Source: Bradyrhizobium sp. WSM1743 (lineage in GTDB: Bacteria; Pseudomonadota; Alphaproteobacteria; Rhizobiales; Xanthobacteraceae). Taken from it: a stretch of DNA of 64,000 bases. Below the pieces are notes generated by a model, which saw only the letters and a program-made list of their open reading frames with translations, did not search any database and was not told the origin of the DNA. Position 1 is the first letter of the stretch, and each line of letters begins with the position of its first letter. A program made the translations under genes and the position numbers. The stretch lies in assembly GCF_000473065.1 (NCBI RefSeq), contig NZ_AXAZ01000019.1:62001-126000 (forward strand). Direction: 5' to 3'. Shown here piece by piece: positions 7,113 to 18,492 of this stretch.

Positions 7113-9341
7113 ATGATGCTTATCAAGCCAAGCCTGATCGCGGGCTCAGAAAGGCGATTCAAGCAAGCCGAGTTCTCACCCGATGCCTTGAACCGAAAAT
7201 TGGGTGACGGCCCGATCGAGCTGACCGCTGAAAAGATACGCCAGCGCCAGCGCCAGCTCCTGGCCGAGACGCAGGACGTGCAAGCGGCCGAGATCGGCCT
7301 GGAGCGGATCCTCCAGGGCAATGATCTCGACAGCATCAATTATCTCGCCAAGGGGACGGCCGCCTCGCGCTCGGTCTGCCGCATTCAGCTCAGGGACCTC
7401 AAGTCGAATCTGCTCGGCTATGGCTCGGGCTTTCTGATCGGCCCCGGCCTGCTGCTGACGAACCATCATGTCTTCGGCAGGCCGGCCGACGCAGCCAATT
7501 CGATCGCCGATTTCAATTACGAATTGGACGTTTCGGGACAGGAGCGTGTGCCGGTGCGATTCGGATTCGAGCCGGGCAAATTCTTCTACACCAACGACAG
7601 GCTGGATTTCTCGATCGTTGCCGTGGCGCCGACCTCGCTGTCAGGCCACGAGGAGCTCGAGGATTGGGGATGGCTGCCGCTGAGCGGCGCGCCCGGCAAG
7701 GCAGACCCGGGCGAGTATCTCACCATCATCCAGCATCCCAGCGGGCAGATGAAGCAGGTCTGCGTCCGCGAGAACAAGATGCTCAAATATGTCGGCGACT
7801 TCCTCTGGTACAACACCGATACGACCGCCGGGTCGTCAGGGTCGCCGGCGTTCAACCGCTTTTGGCAGGTGGTCGCGCTGCACCACAGTGGCGTTCCCCG
7901 GAAGGATGGGCAGGGCCGCACCCTGACCAAGGACGGCAAGGTGTGGAAGCCGTCGATGGACGAATCCTCGATCGACTGGATCGCCAACGAAGGCATCCGG
8001 ATCAGTGCGATCGTCGCCGATCTCAAGGTTGCGGTTGGATCTCATCCCTTGATCAGGCCGGTGCTCGACGAGGAGGAACCGCCGGTCCGGGACGAGGTCG
8101 CGAAAGTCCGGCCGCCGGCCTCCGCGCCGCCTGCTTTCGGTGCCAACGCCTGGGTCGAGCAATCCCTTGACGGGACCTCGCTCGTCGTTCCGATCCGCGT
8201 GCCATTGCCGATGTTCAGGACGGAAATTCCGATGCCTCCGCTCCCGCCCGTGCCGGGACCGGCGGGAGGTAACGGACGAGCACCGAACGGCGGGATGCAG
8301 AACGGCAGCAAGCCCTTGATCGCCCCACCGGCGGGCCTCTTGCCTCACATCAGTGCGAAGAACGGCCTGCCCATGGAGGCCGTGCATATCGATCAGAGCA
8401 CGCTGAAATCGCGTCCCGGATACAAGGCGAATTTCCTGGGCACCGGCAAGTTCGCAGTGCCCTTGCCGAAGATCCCGGCCGCCCTCAGGTCCCACATCGC
8501 GATGCTGAAGGGAAGCTCCAAGCAGTCCGAGCTGAAATATTTCAACTACAGCGTCGTCATGAACAAGGCGCGCAAGCTCGCCTTCTTCAGTTGTGTCAAT
8601 ATCGACGGCGGCGAGCAGCAGGACGTCGGCAAGCGGGAAGGCGATTCCTGGCTGCGCGATCCGCGCATCGACGACGATGCCCAGATCGGTGATGAGTTCT
8701 ACCGAAAGCAGGCCACTTTCGAGGCCGACCGCAGCAAGAATCCGTTCGACCGCGGTCATCTCGTGCGCCGCCTCGATGCGACCTGGGGCGACACCGTCGC
8801 CGCGGCCAAGCAGCATGGCGACGATTCCTTCCATTTCACCAATTGCTCGCCGCAATTCTTCTCGTTCAATCAGGGCAAGCAGCTCTGGGCGGGATTGGAA
8901 GATTACACGCGCGATGTCCTGCTCGAAGGCGAGGAGAAGGGCATCGTCATGAACGGTCCGGTGTTCGACGGACCGGATGCCGACGGATCCGATCTGCCCA
9001 ATCCGGCCGGCCGGCCGCACAAGGATCCGAGCTTCGGCGGCGTTCAAATCCCGAAATATTTCTGGAAGATCCTGATCCGCCGCAACGAGGATGACGACGC
9101 GCTCAAGGCGGCGGCATTCCTGATGAGCCAGCGAAAGCAGGTCATGGAGATCGACCGCATCCAGGAGGCGGATCTGCTCGAGCGGATGTCCGAGGAGGAC
9201 GTCAGCGTCTTCCAGGTCTCGGCCGCGGACCTCGCGAAATTGACCAAGCTCGACTTCGGCAATCTCGCCGACGCAGACTCGCATGAGGCGACCTCGGTCG
9301 GCCCGCGGCGGATCGAATCCTATGAGGATATTCGGATCTAG
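7113..9341 (+). CDS. Trypsin-like protease fused to DNA/RNA non-specific endonuclease
   Basis: A 742-residue two-enzyme fusion without a signal peptide, so probably cytosolic. Residues 1-80 are polar, helical and uncharacterised. Residues 82-305 form a trypsin/V8-like protease with the triad His119 (TNHHVF), Asp165 (RLDFSIVAV) and Ser242 (AGSSGSPAF). Residues about 318-410 are a Pro/Gly-rich linker. Residues 430-660 are a NUC-type endonuclease with DRGHLVRR (His549), FTNCSPQ, FNQGKQLW (Asn586) and GLED (Glu596), all key residues present. Residues 660-742 are a charged tail. The arrangement suggests a nuclease controlled by intramolecular proteolysis, as in abortive-infection or programmed-death effectors; that role is inference. 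It stands alone, starting about 145 bases after the small membrane gene. Confidence 0.88.
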   Translation: MMLIKPSLIAGSERRFKQAEFSPDALNRKLGDGPIELTAEKIRQRQRQLLAETQDVQAAEIGLERILQGNDLDSINYLAKGTAASRSVCRIQLRDLKSNLLGYGSGFLIGPGLLLTNHHVFGRPADAANSIADFNYELDVSGQERVPVRFGFEPGKFFYTNDRLDFSIVAVAPTSLSGHEELEDWGWLPLSGAPGKADPGEYLTIIQHPSGQMKQVCVRENKMLKYVGDFLWYNTDTTAGSSGSPAFNRFWQVVALHHSGVPRKDGQGRTLTKDGKVWKPSMDESSIDWIANEGIRISAIVADLKVAVGSHPLIRPVLDEEEPPVRDEVAKVRPPASAPPAFGANAWVEQSLDGTSLVVPIRVPLPMFRTEIPMPPLPPVPGPAGGNGRAPNGGMQNGSKPLIAPPAGLLPHISAKNGLPMEAVHIDQSTLKSRPGYKANFLGTGKFAVPLPKIPAALRSHIAMLKGSSKQSELKYFNYSVVMNKARKLAFFSCVNIDGGEQQDVGKREGDSWLRDPRIDDDAQIGDEFYRKQATFEADRSKNPFDRGHLVRRLDATWGDTVAAAKQHGDDSFHFTNCSPQFFSFNQGKQLWAGLEDYTRDVLLEGEEKGIVMNGPVFDGPDADGSDLPNPAGRPHKDPSFGGVQIPKYFWKILIRRNEDDDALKAAAFLMSQRKQVMEIDRIQEADLLERMSEEDVSVFQVSAADLAKLTKLDFGNLADADSHEATSVGPRRIESYEDIRI

Positions 9342-9398
9342 GACTTTGCCTCACGGAGCAGGGCAGTGCAATCGCGTTTGAGAGTGATTGCCCTGCTC

Positions 9399-9531
9399 CA
9401 TCCTTCGAGACGCTCGCCTGCGGCGAGCTCCTCAGGATGAGGACGGAGTGCGCGGCGGCGGCTTCAACGAACGCCGATGCCGACGAGCCTCATCCTGAGG
9501 AGACCCGCGGAGCGGGTCGTCTCGAAGGACG
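9399..9531. repeat. Palindromic intergenic repeat, family D copy 1
   Basis: A 133-bp structure opening CATCCTTCGAGACG and closing GTCGTCTCGAAGGACG, with inner arms CTCCTCAGGATGAGG and CCTCATCCTGAGGAG. It occupies most of the gap between the nuclease fusion and the cyclase gene (9342-9671), in which nothing else was seen. A second member is at 28246-28382. Confidence 0.75.
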
Positions 9532-9671
9532 AGGCGGGCGCTCAGGCCGCTCCACAACGCCATATGCGATGGTCCTGCAGAGTAGCGGCACGGCGCGGCA
9601 TCCGGGTGAGGGCAGCAGCGCGTTCTTATCGGCATACTGCAAGACCTCACCCGGCTTCCTCCGAGCAGGGG

Positions 9672-10607
9672 TCAGCGGATCGCGATCGGGTTGATCATCG
9701 CTTGCACGCCGCCGGTCCAGCGCGGCTGTCCCAGCACGAACAGGAATTCGTAGCCCTTGTCTCTGGCGAGCGCGGCGGTGTCCATGTTTTCGAGGATGTA
9801 GGTCCCGTTCATCGCGAGCAGGATCTGGTGCACCTCGAACACGGTCTTGCCTTCGAACGGCAGCACCTCGAGACCCCAGGTGTCGGCACCGACTGCGACG
9901 ACGCCCTTGCCGGTCAAGTACTTCGCACCTTCGACGCCGAGACCTGGTTCGCCGGCCGAGTAACGCTTGTCGTCTTTGCCGATCAGGCTGAGCCAGCCGG
10001 TGTGGAAGATGACGACGTCGCCCTGGCGGATCTCGACGTTCTGCTGCTTGGCGGCTTCCTCGATCTCCTTGACGTTGAAGGCGGTGCCTTCCTTCACCAC
10101 GTCGGTCTTGAAATAGGCGGCCATGTCGAGCAGCACGCCGCGCGTGACCATGGGTGGCACCTTCTCGATGCCGAGCTTCTTCAGCCCGTTGGGATCGGCG
10201 AAATCGGCGAGCTTGTTGCCGTTATAATAGACGTGCTCGACGCCGAGATGGCCGAGCCCGTCGAGTTGGCTGCCGATGCCGACCCAGGTGTCGAGGATGT
10301 CGTCGTTATAGGTGGCCTTGTTCGGACCGAGACCCGGGCTGCCGGCCTGTCCGGGCTGCACGATGGTGAGCTTGAAGGTGCGCGGCGGATAAGCGGGCGT
10401 CTGCGGCGTGACGGGAATGCCAAGGGCATAGGTCTTACCGGTCTTCACCAGCGACGCCGCCTTCACCACCAGCTCGGGCGTCATGTAATTGGCGGCACCG
10501 ATCTCATCGTTCGGCCCCCATTTCGATTTGGTCCAGTCCTGTGCGCTTGCAGTTCCTGAAATCGCCGACAACGCGGCGACACAGCACAACACGAGCGTAT
10601 TGCGCAT
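9672..10607 (-). CDS. Cyclase family protein (kynurenine formamidase-like), exported
   Basis: A 311-residue protein of the cyclase superfamily (Pfam Cyclase, PF04199), a group of metal-dependent hydrolases that includes kynurenine formamidase. It begins with a signal peptide (MRNTLVLCCVAALSAISGTA, SAQ|D). The family's HGTHxD block appears as GIGSQLDGLGHLG, with Gln in place of the first metal-binding His, a variant I recall in the longer bacterial members. GDVVIFHTGW and the late ADTWGLEVLP are also family-like. A good Shine-Dalgarno (GGGAGG) precedes the ATG. The substrate is unknown. A LysR gene follows about 190 bases downstream on the complementary side of 10796. Confidence 0.85.
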   Translation of the reverse strand: MRNTLVLCCVAALSAISGTASAQDWTKSKWGPNDEIGAANYMTPELVVKAASLVKTGKTYALGIPVTPQTPAYPPRTFKLTIVQPGQAGSPGLGPNKATYNDDILDTWVGIGSQLDGLGHLGVEHVYYNGNKLADFADPNGLKKLGIEKVPPMVTRGVLLDMAAYFKTDVVKEGTAFNVKEIEEAAKQQNVEIRQGDVVIFHTGWLSLIGKDDKRYSAGEPGLGVEGAKYLTGKGVVAVGADTWGLEVLPFEGKTVFEVHQILLAMNGTYILENMDTAALARDKGYEFLFVLGQPRWTGGVQAMINPIAIR

Positions 10608-10795
10608 CGATAATCCTCCCGATGTTTTGGCTTCGTCTATGGTTTCGCGCTGGCCAGTCGCTCATCCTAACGTAGAAGGAGCGCGGGCTTCAAAGCTTTT
10701 CGAAGTGCTGCGCTGCGATGGCAGAACGCAGCGCGGATCAATTCAAACGCGATAGATTTGTGACGAATTTCGTGACGTGGAACGTTTGCGTCGCG

Positions 10796-11686
10796 TCAGG
10801 CCGCGATGACGTCCTCGTCCTTCTTCAGGCACGCGACAAAGCCTTGAAGCGCGCTATATTGATGTCCGGCGCTGCGCTGGATGAAAAGCGTCTCCGCGCG
10901 GGCATGCGACGGGCTGAGCGTGTGGATGGAGACACTGCCGTTCATCGCACTGCGCTCCACGACGGCGCGCGGCAGCAGCGTCACGCCCATATCGGCAGCG
11001 ACGCAGCCGATCATGCCGTCGAGCGTGCCGAGCTCGAAGCGTGCGGCCGACGGCCAGCCGAACTCGACGAACACCTGCTCTAGCCGCTGACGGTAGGTGC
11101 AGCCGGTGCGGAAAACCAGTGCGGTCGGGCCTGACTCCGGCGTGCCGGCGCGCAGCTCGGCGAGCGAAGCCCAGCGTCGTGCGCTGACCAGCACAAGCTC
11201 CTCGCGGAAGGCACTGGTCGCGGTAAGATCGGCATGTGCGATCGGGCCTGCGACGAAGGCACCGTCGAGCGTGCGTTCGAGCACGCCGGCGACGAGGTCG
11301 GCCGTGGTTGCGGTGCGCAGGGAGAGGCGCACGGCCGGGAAGCGGCGGTGGAAATCGGCGAGCAGCGGCGGCAATCGCACGGCTGCCGTTGTCTCCATCG
11401 AGCCGATCGCGAGCGGTCCTTTCGGTTCGCCATCGTCGCGCGCGGCGAGCAAGGCTTCGCGCGACAGCGCCGCCATCTTTTGCGCGTAGGGGAGGAGGCG
11501 CTTGCCAGCGCCGGTCAGCGTCATGCCACGGCTGTGGCGCTCGAACAGCGGCGTGCCGATCTCCGCCTCCAATGCCTTCACACGCTGGGTGACGTTCGAT
11601 TGCACGGTGTTGAGCTCTTCGGCGGCGCGGGTGATGCCGCCGGTGCGGGCAACGGCGGCGAAGGTCTTGAGGTCGCTGAGTTCCAT
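10796..11686 (-). CDS. LysR family transcriptional regulator
   Basis: A 296-residue LysR-type regulator. The winged helix-turn-helix spans residues 1-60 (MELSDLKTFAAVARTGGITR onward, with NTVQSNVTQRVKALE as recognition helix), followed by a substrate-binding domain. The start was placed at 11686, where family similarity begins, rather than at the upstream ATG at 11725. It is divergent from a nitronate monooxygenase gene with 97 bases between them, the classical layout in which a LysR protein controls the neighbour. The inducer is unknown. Confidence 0.93.
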   Translation of the reverse strand: MELSDLKTFAAVARTGGITRAAEELNTVQSNVTQRVKALEAEIGTPLFERHSRGMTLTGAGKRLLPYAQKMAALSREALLAARDDGEPKGPLAIGSMETTAAVRLPPLLADFHRRFPAVRLSLRTATTADLVAGVLERTLDGAFVAGPIAHADLTATSAFREELVLVSARRWASLAELRAGTPESGPTALVFRTGCTYRQRLEQVFVEFGWPSAARFELGTLDGMIGCVAADMGVTLLPRAVVERSAMNGSVSIHTLSPSHARAETLFIQRSAGHQYSALQGFVACLKKDEDVIAA

Positions 11687-11783
11687 GGCGTCGTTCCGCT
11701 TCTGAGATGGCAGCGTTCGTAACAATTCATTTTTCGAGAATGCTAGCCGCGCCTAGTCTCGCTGTCCAGATCGGGGAGGAGCC

Positions 11784-12761
11784 ATGCCGATTGTGACGCC
11801 GCTGACCACGCTGCTGGAGATCAAGCATCCGATCCTGCTGGCGCCGATGGATGTCATTGCCGGCAGCCGGCTGGTCTCGGCCGTGAGCCGCGCCGGCGGC
11901 TTCGGCATTCTCGGCGGCGGCTATGGCGAGCGGGCGTGGCTGGAGCAGGAAACGGCGAAGCTCGCTGGTCTGCGTGCATCGTTCGGGATCGGCTTCATCA
12001 CATGGAGCCTCGCGAGAAAGCCCGAGCTTCTCGACGTGGCGCTCGGCGCAAAACCATCCGCGATCATGCTGTCGTTCGGCGATCCCGCGCCGTTCGCGCC
12101 AAAGATCAAGTCTGCCGGCGCGCGCCTGATCTGCCAGGTGCAGGACGAGGCGATGGCGCTACAGGCGCTCGATGCCGGCGCCGACATCCTGATCGCGCAA
12201 GGGACGGAGGCGGGTGGTCATGGTGCTTCGCGCTCCACGATCGATCTCGTGCCTGCCATCGTCGATCTCGCCGCGGGGCGCGTTCCCGTGGTGGCGGCCG
12301 GCGGAATCGCCGACGGGCGCGGGCTCGCCGCCATGATGATGCTCGGCGCGAGCGGCGTGCTGCTCGGCACGCGTTTCTATGCGAGCCAGGAGGCCGACGG
12401 CGCGGAGGAGGCCAAGCGGCGCATCTGCGCGGCGAACAGTGGTTCGACGCTGCGCGGCATCATCTTCGATCTGTCCCGCAACAATGTCTGGCCGGCGCCG
12501 TTCACGGGACGGTGCCTTGTCAACGACCACGCGCGGCTCTGGATCGGGCGCGAGGTCGAGCTGATGCAGAATGTCGCCGCGGTCGCGGCCGAGTATGCGG
12601 CGGCAAAGGCCGCCGGCAATTTCGATGTCGCGGCCGTGATCGCGGGCGAGGCGGTCGGGCTGATCCATGATATTCCACCCGCGGCGGAGATCGTCGAGCG
12701 GATTGTGGTTGAGGCCGAGCAGTTGCTTGCCGGGCGGAGAAATTCGGTGACAGCGGCGTAG
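11784..12761 (+). CDS. Nitronate monooxygenase (first copy)
   Basis: A 325-residue TIM-barrel FMN enzyme of the nitronate monooxygenase (2-nitropropane dioxygenase) family, which oxidises alkyl nitronates to carbonyls and nitrite. Family blocks are KHPILLAPM at the N-terminus, AQGTEAGGHG (the phosphate/active-site region with the conserved His), VVAAGGIADGRG and MLGASGVLLGTRF. A strong GGGGAGG ribosome site precedes the ATG. It is probably regulated by the divergent LysR gene. A second paralogue follows after a palindromic repeat; the two differ enough in length and sequence not to be a recent duplication. Confidence 0.93.
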   Translation: MPIVTPLTTLLEIKHPILLAPMDVIAGSRLVSAVSRAGGFGILGGGYGERAWLEQETAKLAGLRASFGIGFITWSLARKPELLDVALGAKPSAIMLSFGDPAPFAPKIKSAGARLICQVQDEAMALQALDAGADILIAQGTEAGGHGASRSTIDLVPAIVDLAAGRVPVVAAGGIADGRGLAAMMMLGASGVLLGTRFYASQEADGAEEAKRRICAANSGSTLRGIIFDLSRNNVWPAPFTGRCLVNDHARLWIGREVELMQNVAAVAAEYAAAKAAGNFDVAAVIAGEAVGLIHDIPPAAEIVERIVVEAEQLLAGRRNSVTAA

Positions 12762-12767
12762 ACTTTT

Positions 12768-12927
12768 TACCCTCCCCTGGAGGGGGAGGGTCGCTACGCA
12801 TGTAGCGAAGCGGAATGCCTAGCGGGGTGGGTGATCTCTCCACACGAGCAATTTCTCTGCGGAGAGACCGTCACCCCACCCCGCTCGCGCTACGCGCGAT
12901 CGACCCTCCCCCTCCAGGGGAGGGTAA
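12768..12927. repeat. Long palindromic intergenic repeat, family E
   Basis: A 160-bp structure that opens TACCCTCCCCTGGAGGGGGA and closes CCCTCCAGGGGAGGGTA. Inner arms are GCGGGGTGGGTGATCTCTCC and its near-complement GGAGAGACCGTCACCCCACC. It fills the space between the two nitronate monooxygenase genes and would form a very stable hairpin in RNA. Only one copy is present in this window. Confidence 0.85.
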
Positions 12928-12950
12928 GGACCAACGAGAGAGAACAAACC

Positions 12951-14392
<1,442 letters not shown>

Positions 14393-14471
14393 CATAGCGT
14401 TTTCGAGCGAAGTGGAAGCCGGTTCGCGTGAAGAAAACGCGTCAAAGTAAAGAGTCTTAGGACGCTGTCCG

Positions 14472-14684
14472 ATGTGCCTGCTATGCGACGATGAGAAGGC
14501 CTATCAGGCCTACATGAATTACCTCGACAAGATGGAGCGGCAGGGCAAGGCCGCCGATCCCGATGTCGCCGTCAATGCCGTGCTCGACGAGATCGAGGCT
14601 GCCGCGAAAGCCGCTGCCAAAAAAGACGACCCGGCCAACGACAAGACCCTGTCTCCGTTCTTCTGCAGCCCGATCAATAAATGA
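14472..14684 (+). CDS. Small conserved-looking acidic/alanine-rich protein between gatC and gatA
   Basis: A 70-residue protein beginning [20 protein letters not shown], with a CxxC pair at the N-terminus, a helical Ala/Lys/Glu-rich middle and a C-terminal [10 protein letters not shown]. No family is recognised. Its stop codon overlaps the gatA start (ATGA at 14681-14684), which strongly supports that it is translated and coupled to gatA. The third cysteine and the N-terminal CxxC could bind a metal; this is only a possibility. Confidence 0.7.
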   Translation: MCLLCDDEKAYQAYMNYLDKMERQGKAADPDVAVNAVLDEIEAAAKAAAKKDDPANDKTLSPFFCSPINK

Positions 14685-16156
14685 CCGATTTGACATCGCT
14701 GACGCTCGCCGAGGCCCGCAAGGGTCTCGCGGCAAAAACTTTCACGTCGCTCGAGCTGACCGACGCGCATCTGAGCGCGATCGAGGCCGCGCGCGTGCTC
14801 AATGCCTTTGTGATGGAGACGCCCGACCAGGCGCGCACGATGGCGCGCGAGGCCGACGTCAGGATCGCCAAGGGCGATGCCGGCCCGCTCGCCGGCATCC
14901 CGCTCGGCATCAAGGATCTGTTCGCGACCAAGGGCGTGCGCACCACGGCGTGCTCAAAAATCCTCGGCACTTTCGTGCCGACTTATGAGTCGACTGTCAC
15001 GTCGCAGCTCTGGCGCGACGGCGCGGTGATGCTCGGCAAGCTCAACAATGACGAGTTCGCGATGGGCTCGTCGAACGAGACCTCGTGCTTCGGGCCCGTC
15101 GGCAATCCCTGGCGGCGCGACGACAGCAACACCACACTGGTGCCGGGCGGCTCGTCCGGCGGCTCGGCCTCGGCCGTGGCGGCGCTGCTGTGCATGGGCG
15201 CCACCGCAACCGATACCGGCGGCTCGATCCGCCAGCCGGCGGCGTTCACCGCAACCGTCGGCATCAAGCCGACCTATGGCCGCTGCTCGCGCTGGGGCAT
15301 CGTCGCTTTCGCCTCCTCGCTCGACCAGGCCGGTCCGATCGCGCGCAGCGTGCGCGATGCCGCGATGCTGCTGCGCTCGATGGCGGGCCATGACCCGAAG
15401 GACACGACCTCGGTCGACATCCCGGTGCCGGATTACGAGGCTGCGATCGGCAAGTCGGTGAAGGGTATGAAGATCGGCATTCCCCGGGAGTACCGCCTCG
15501 ACGGCATGCCTGCGGAGATCGAGAAGCTTTGGCAATCGGGCGCCGACTGGCTCAGGAGCGCCGGCGCCGAGCTGGTCGAGGTGTCGCTGCCGCACACGAA
15601 ATATGCGCTGCCGGCCTACTACATCGTGGCGCCGGCCGAGGCCTCCTCCAACCTCGCGCGCTATGACGGCGTGCGCTACGGCCTGCGCGAGTCGGCTAAG
15701 AACATCATCGAGCTCTACGAGAACACCCGCGCCGAGGGCTTTGGCGCGGAGGTGAAGCGCCGTGTCATGATCGGTACCTATGTGCTTTCGGCCGGCTATT
15801 ACGACGCCTATTATCTGCGCGCGCAAAAGGTGCGCACGCTGATCAAGAGGGATTTCGAGGACTGTTTCGCGAGAGGCGTCGATGCGATCCTGACGCCGGC
15901 GACGCCCTCGGCTGCTTTCGGCATCGGCGAGAAGGGCGGAGCCGATCCGGTCGAGATGTACCTCAACGACATCTTCACGGTCACCGTGAACATGGCGGGC
16001 CTGCCCGGCATCGCCGTGCCCGCCGGCAAGGACGCGCAGGGCCTGCCGCTCGGCCTGCAACTGATCGGACGGCCCTTCGACGAGGAGACGCTGTTCTCGC
16101 TCGGCGAGGTGATCGAGCAGGCCGCCGGCCGCTTCACGCCCGCGAGGTGGTGGTGA
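14681..16156 (+). CDS. gatA: Asp-tRNA(Asn)/Glu-tRNA(Gln) amidotransferase subunit A
   Basis: A 491-residue amidase-signature enzyme that releases ammonia from glutamine for the GatCAB transamidase. The Ser-cisSer-Lys triad is visible: Lys in IPLGIKDLF, cis-Ser in [12 protein letters not shown] and the nucleophile Ser in [12 protein letters not shown]. Its ATG overlaps the stop of the preceding 70-residue ORF, and its TGA overlaps the GTG of the next small ORF, so the whole series is likely one operon with coupled translation. Confidence 0.97.
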   Translation: MTDLTSLTLAEARKGLAAKTFTSLELTDAHLSAIEAARVLNAFVMETPDQARTMAREADVRIAKGDAGPLAGIPLGIKDLFATKGVRTTACSKILGTFVPTYESTVTSQLWRDGAVMLGKLNNDEFAMGSSNETSCFGPVGNPWRRDDSNTTLVPGGSSGGSASAVAALLCMGATATDTGGSIRQPAAFTATVGIKPTYGRCSRWGIVAFASSLDQAGPIARSVRDAAMLLRSMAGHDPKDTTSVDIPVPDYEAAIGKSVKGMKIGIPREYRLDGMPAEIEKLWQSGADWLRSAGAELVEVSLPHTKYALPAYYIVAPAEASSNLARYDGVRYGLRESAKNIIELYENTRAEGFGAEVKRRVMIGTYVLSAGYYDAYYLRAQKVRTLIKRDFEDCFARGVDAILTPATPSAAFGIGEKGGADPVEMYLNDIFTVTVNMAGLPGIAVPAGKDAQGLPLGLQLIGRPFDEETLFSLGEVIEQAAGRFTPARWW

Positions 16157-16449
16157 ATGTCGCTGATTTCATCGCGAGCCTCGACGGCGCGGCGCCCGCG
16201 CCGGAGCTGAGCGCGCCGCTGGCCGGCCTCTGGTGGGCGGCGAGGGGCGACTGGGACCGCGCGCACAAGATCGTCCAGGACGAGAGCAGCCGCGAGGCGG
16301 CCTGGGTGCACGCATACTTGCACCGCGTCGAAGGCGATCTCGGCAATGCCGGCTACTGGTATCGCCAGGCCGGCCAGCCGACGGCAAAGGATTCATTGGA
16401 AGCGGAGTGGGAGCGGATCGCTGCCACGCTGCTCGGGAGCACGACATGA
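16153..16449 (+). CDS. Small hypothetical protein between gatA and gatB
   Basis: A protein of about 98 residues starting at one of three consecutive GTG codons (16147, 16150, 16153). The last overlaps the gatA stop as GTGA and was chosen. The stop overlaps the gatB start as ATGA. The sequence ([20 protein letters not shown], then [20 protein letters not shown]) looks like a short TPR/Sel1-type helical hairpin. No function is known to me. Both overlaps argue for real translation within the gat operon. Confidence 0.7.
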   Translation: MNVADFIASLDGAAPAPELSAPLAGLWWAARGDWDRAHKIVQDESSREAAWVHAYLHRVEGDLGNAGYWYRQAGQPTAKDSLEAEWERIAATLLGSTT

Positions 16450-17924
16450 GCACGGCATCGCACAAGCTTCTCAAAGGCGCCACCGGCGATTGGGAGATGG
16501 TCATCGGCATGGAGATCCATGCCCAGGTGACGTCGAATGCGAAGCTGTTCTCGGGCGCTTCGACTGCATTCGGCGGCGAGCCGAACAGCCACGTGTCGCT
16601 GGTCGACGCCGCAATGCCGGGCATGCTGCCTGTGATCAACGAGGAATGCGTCAGGCAGGCTGTCCGGACGGGACTCGGTCTCAACGCCAAGATCAATCTG
16701 CGCTCGGTGTTCGACCGCAAGAACTATTTCTATCCGGACTCGCCGCAGGGCTACCAGATCAGCCAGTACAAATCGCCGGTGGTGGGCGAGGGCGAGGTGC
16801 TGGTCGAGCTCGACGGCGGCCGCAGCGTCACGATCGGCATCGAGCGGCTGCATCTGGAGCAGGATGCCGGCAAGTTGCTGCACGACCGGTCGCCGACCAT
16901 GTCCAACGTCGACCTCAACCGTTGCGGCGTCGCGCTGATGGAGATCGTGTCAAAACCCGACATCCGCGATGCCGAGCAGGCCAAGGCCTACGTGACCAAG
17001 CTGCGCTCGATCCTGCGCTATCTCGGCACCTGCGACGGCGACATGGAGAAGGGATCTCTGCGCGCTGACGTCAACGTCTCGGTGCGCAAGCCCGGCGGGC
17101 CGCTCGGCACCCGCTGCGAGATCAAGAACATGAACTCGATCAACTTCATCGGCCAGGCGATCGAGTACGAGGCGCGACGCCAGATCGAGATCCTCGAGGA
17201 TGGCGGCGAGATCGATCAGGAGACGCGGCTCTATGATCCCAACAAGGGCGAGACGCGCTCGATGCGGTCGAAGGAAGAGGCTCACGACTATCGCTACTTC
17301 CCCGATCCCGACCTGTTGCCGCTGGAGTTCAGCCAGGAATTCGTCGAGGAGCTGAAAGCGAAGCTGCCGGAGCTGCCGGACCAGAAGAAGACGCGCTTCG
17401 TCGCCGATTTCGGCCTGTCGGCCTATGATGCGAGCGTGCTCGTCGCCGAGCGCGAGAGCGCGGTGTTCTACGAGACGGTGCTCGACAAGCTCGCCAACCG
17501 TGCCCGCGACGGCAAGATGGCGGCGAACTGGGTGATCAACGAGCTGTTCGGCCGTCTCAACAAGGAAGGCCGGGATATTACGGCTTCTCCGGTCAATGCC
17601 GGGCAGCTGGCTGCGATCATCGACCTGATCGGCGAGGGCACGATCTCCGGCAAGATCGCCAAGGACCTGTTCGAGATCGTCTGGCAGGAGGGCGGCGATC
17701 CCCGCGCGCTGGTGGAAAGCCGCGGCATGAAGCAGGTGACCGACCTCTCGGCGATCGAGAAGGTGGTCGACGACATCATCGCGGCCAATCCCGACAAGGC
17801 GGCGCAGGTCAAGGACAAGCCGCAGTCGCTCGGCTGGTTCGTCGGCCAGGTGATGAAGGCGTCCGGCGGCAAGGCCAACCCGCAGAGCGTCAACGACCTG
17901 CTCAAGTCCAAGCTCGGCGTCTAG
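16446..17924 (+). CDS. gatB: Asp-tRNA(Asn)/Glu-tRNA(Gln) amidotransferase subunit B
   Basis: A 492-residue GatB, the kinase/tRNA-binding subunit of GatCAB that activates the misacylated tRNA. Visible blocks are [20 protein letters not shown], the [19 protein letters not shown] region, [19 protein letters not shown] and the C-terminal GatB/YqeY tail domain (about residues 340-492, ending [11 protein letters not shown]). The ATG at 16446 overlaps the stop of the preceding small ORF and fixes the start. Confidence 0.97.
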   Translation: MSTASHKLLKGATGDWEMVIGMEIHAQVTSNAKLFSGASTAFGGEPNSHVSLVDAAMPGMLPVINEECVRQAVRTGLGLNAKINLRSVFDRKNYFYPDSPQGYQISQYKSPVVGEGEVLVELDGGRSVTIGIERLHLEQDAGKLLHDRSPTMSNVDLNRCGVALMEIVSKPDIRDAEQAKAYVTKLRSILRYLGTCDGDMEKGSLRADVNVSVRKPGGPLGTRCEIKNMNSINFIGQAIEYEARRQIEILEDGGEIDQETRLYDPNKGETRSMRSKEEAHDYRYFPDPDLLPLEFSQEFVEELKAKLPELPDQKKTRFVADFGLSAYDASVLVAERESAVFYETVLDKLANRARDGKMAANWVINELFGRLNKEGRDITASPVNAGQLAAIIDLIGEGTISGKIAKDLFEIVWQEGGDPRALVESRGMKQVTDLSAIEKVVDDIIAANPDKAAQVKDKPQSLGWFVGQVMKASGGKANPQSVNDLLKSKLGV

Positions 17925-18492
17925 CGTCACGCGTTCGAACGAGGTGACGGACACGTTTCGTCGCCTCGCTTTCGGCTCTCGGTGCGACGCTCGCGCGCAT
18001 CCTCGAACGGCAAACTTCATCCCGATCGACAGCGAGGCGGCGACCGAATCGCCGCCGCGCGATTCGCCCAAAACGGCGCCTTGCGCACGCTCCGACGAGC
18101 GCTCGCGCCGTTAAGCATGAAAATATTTTCGTTGCCAAAACTCGCGACTCAGAGTCCGCGAAACGCTTTCGCGAGGCGATCGCGCGATTGTCGATGCGCA
18201 TCATCGCGTTGATCGCACGCGATGCGCGCGTGCGAAAAAATACTTGCTGCATAGTGTTTTTGTGCAATCGCGTCGTTCGCGAACATCGACGATGCGATCA
18301 CTCTGCGCGATCGCAACCGCACGCCACGCGAAGCGCCTGCGTCGTGCTCGCCAAGCGCACACGCCTTGCTGCGTCAACACTTCTTTAAGCGAGAAGCTGT
18401 TTTTTTCTTCGTGTTGGTGTATTCGGGATGAAGTGCATTCGATCCCCGAGTGCACGCAGCGATTAAAGCCATCTCACACATCGGAGGGCAAC
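17925..18492. other. 568-base non-coding region rich in self-complementary CGCGAT-type words
   Basis: No convincing gene was found on either strand. The stretch from about 18040 to 18340 is dense in short self-complementary words such as GCGATCGCGCGATTG and GCGCGATCGCAACC, which would allow extensive RNA folding. A shorter AT-richer part (18230-18260 and 18380-18420) could hold the promoter of the histone-like peptide gene that follows. Confidence 0.5.

Noticed and set aside
7836..9284. 482-residue open frame antisense to the protease-nuclease fusion
   Set aside because: No domain or start signal; composition is that of an antisense shadow.
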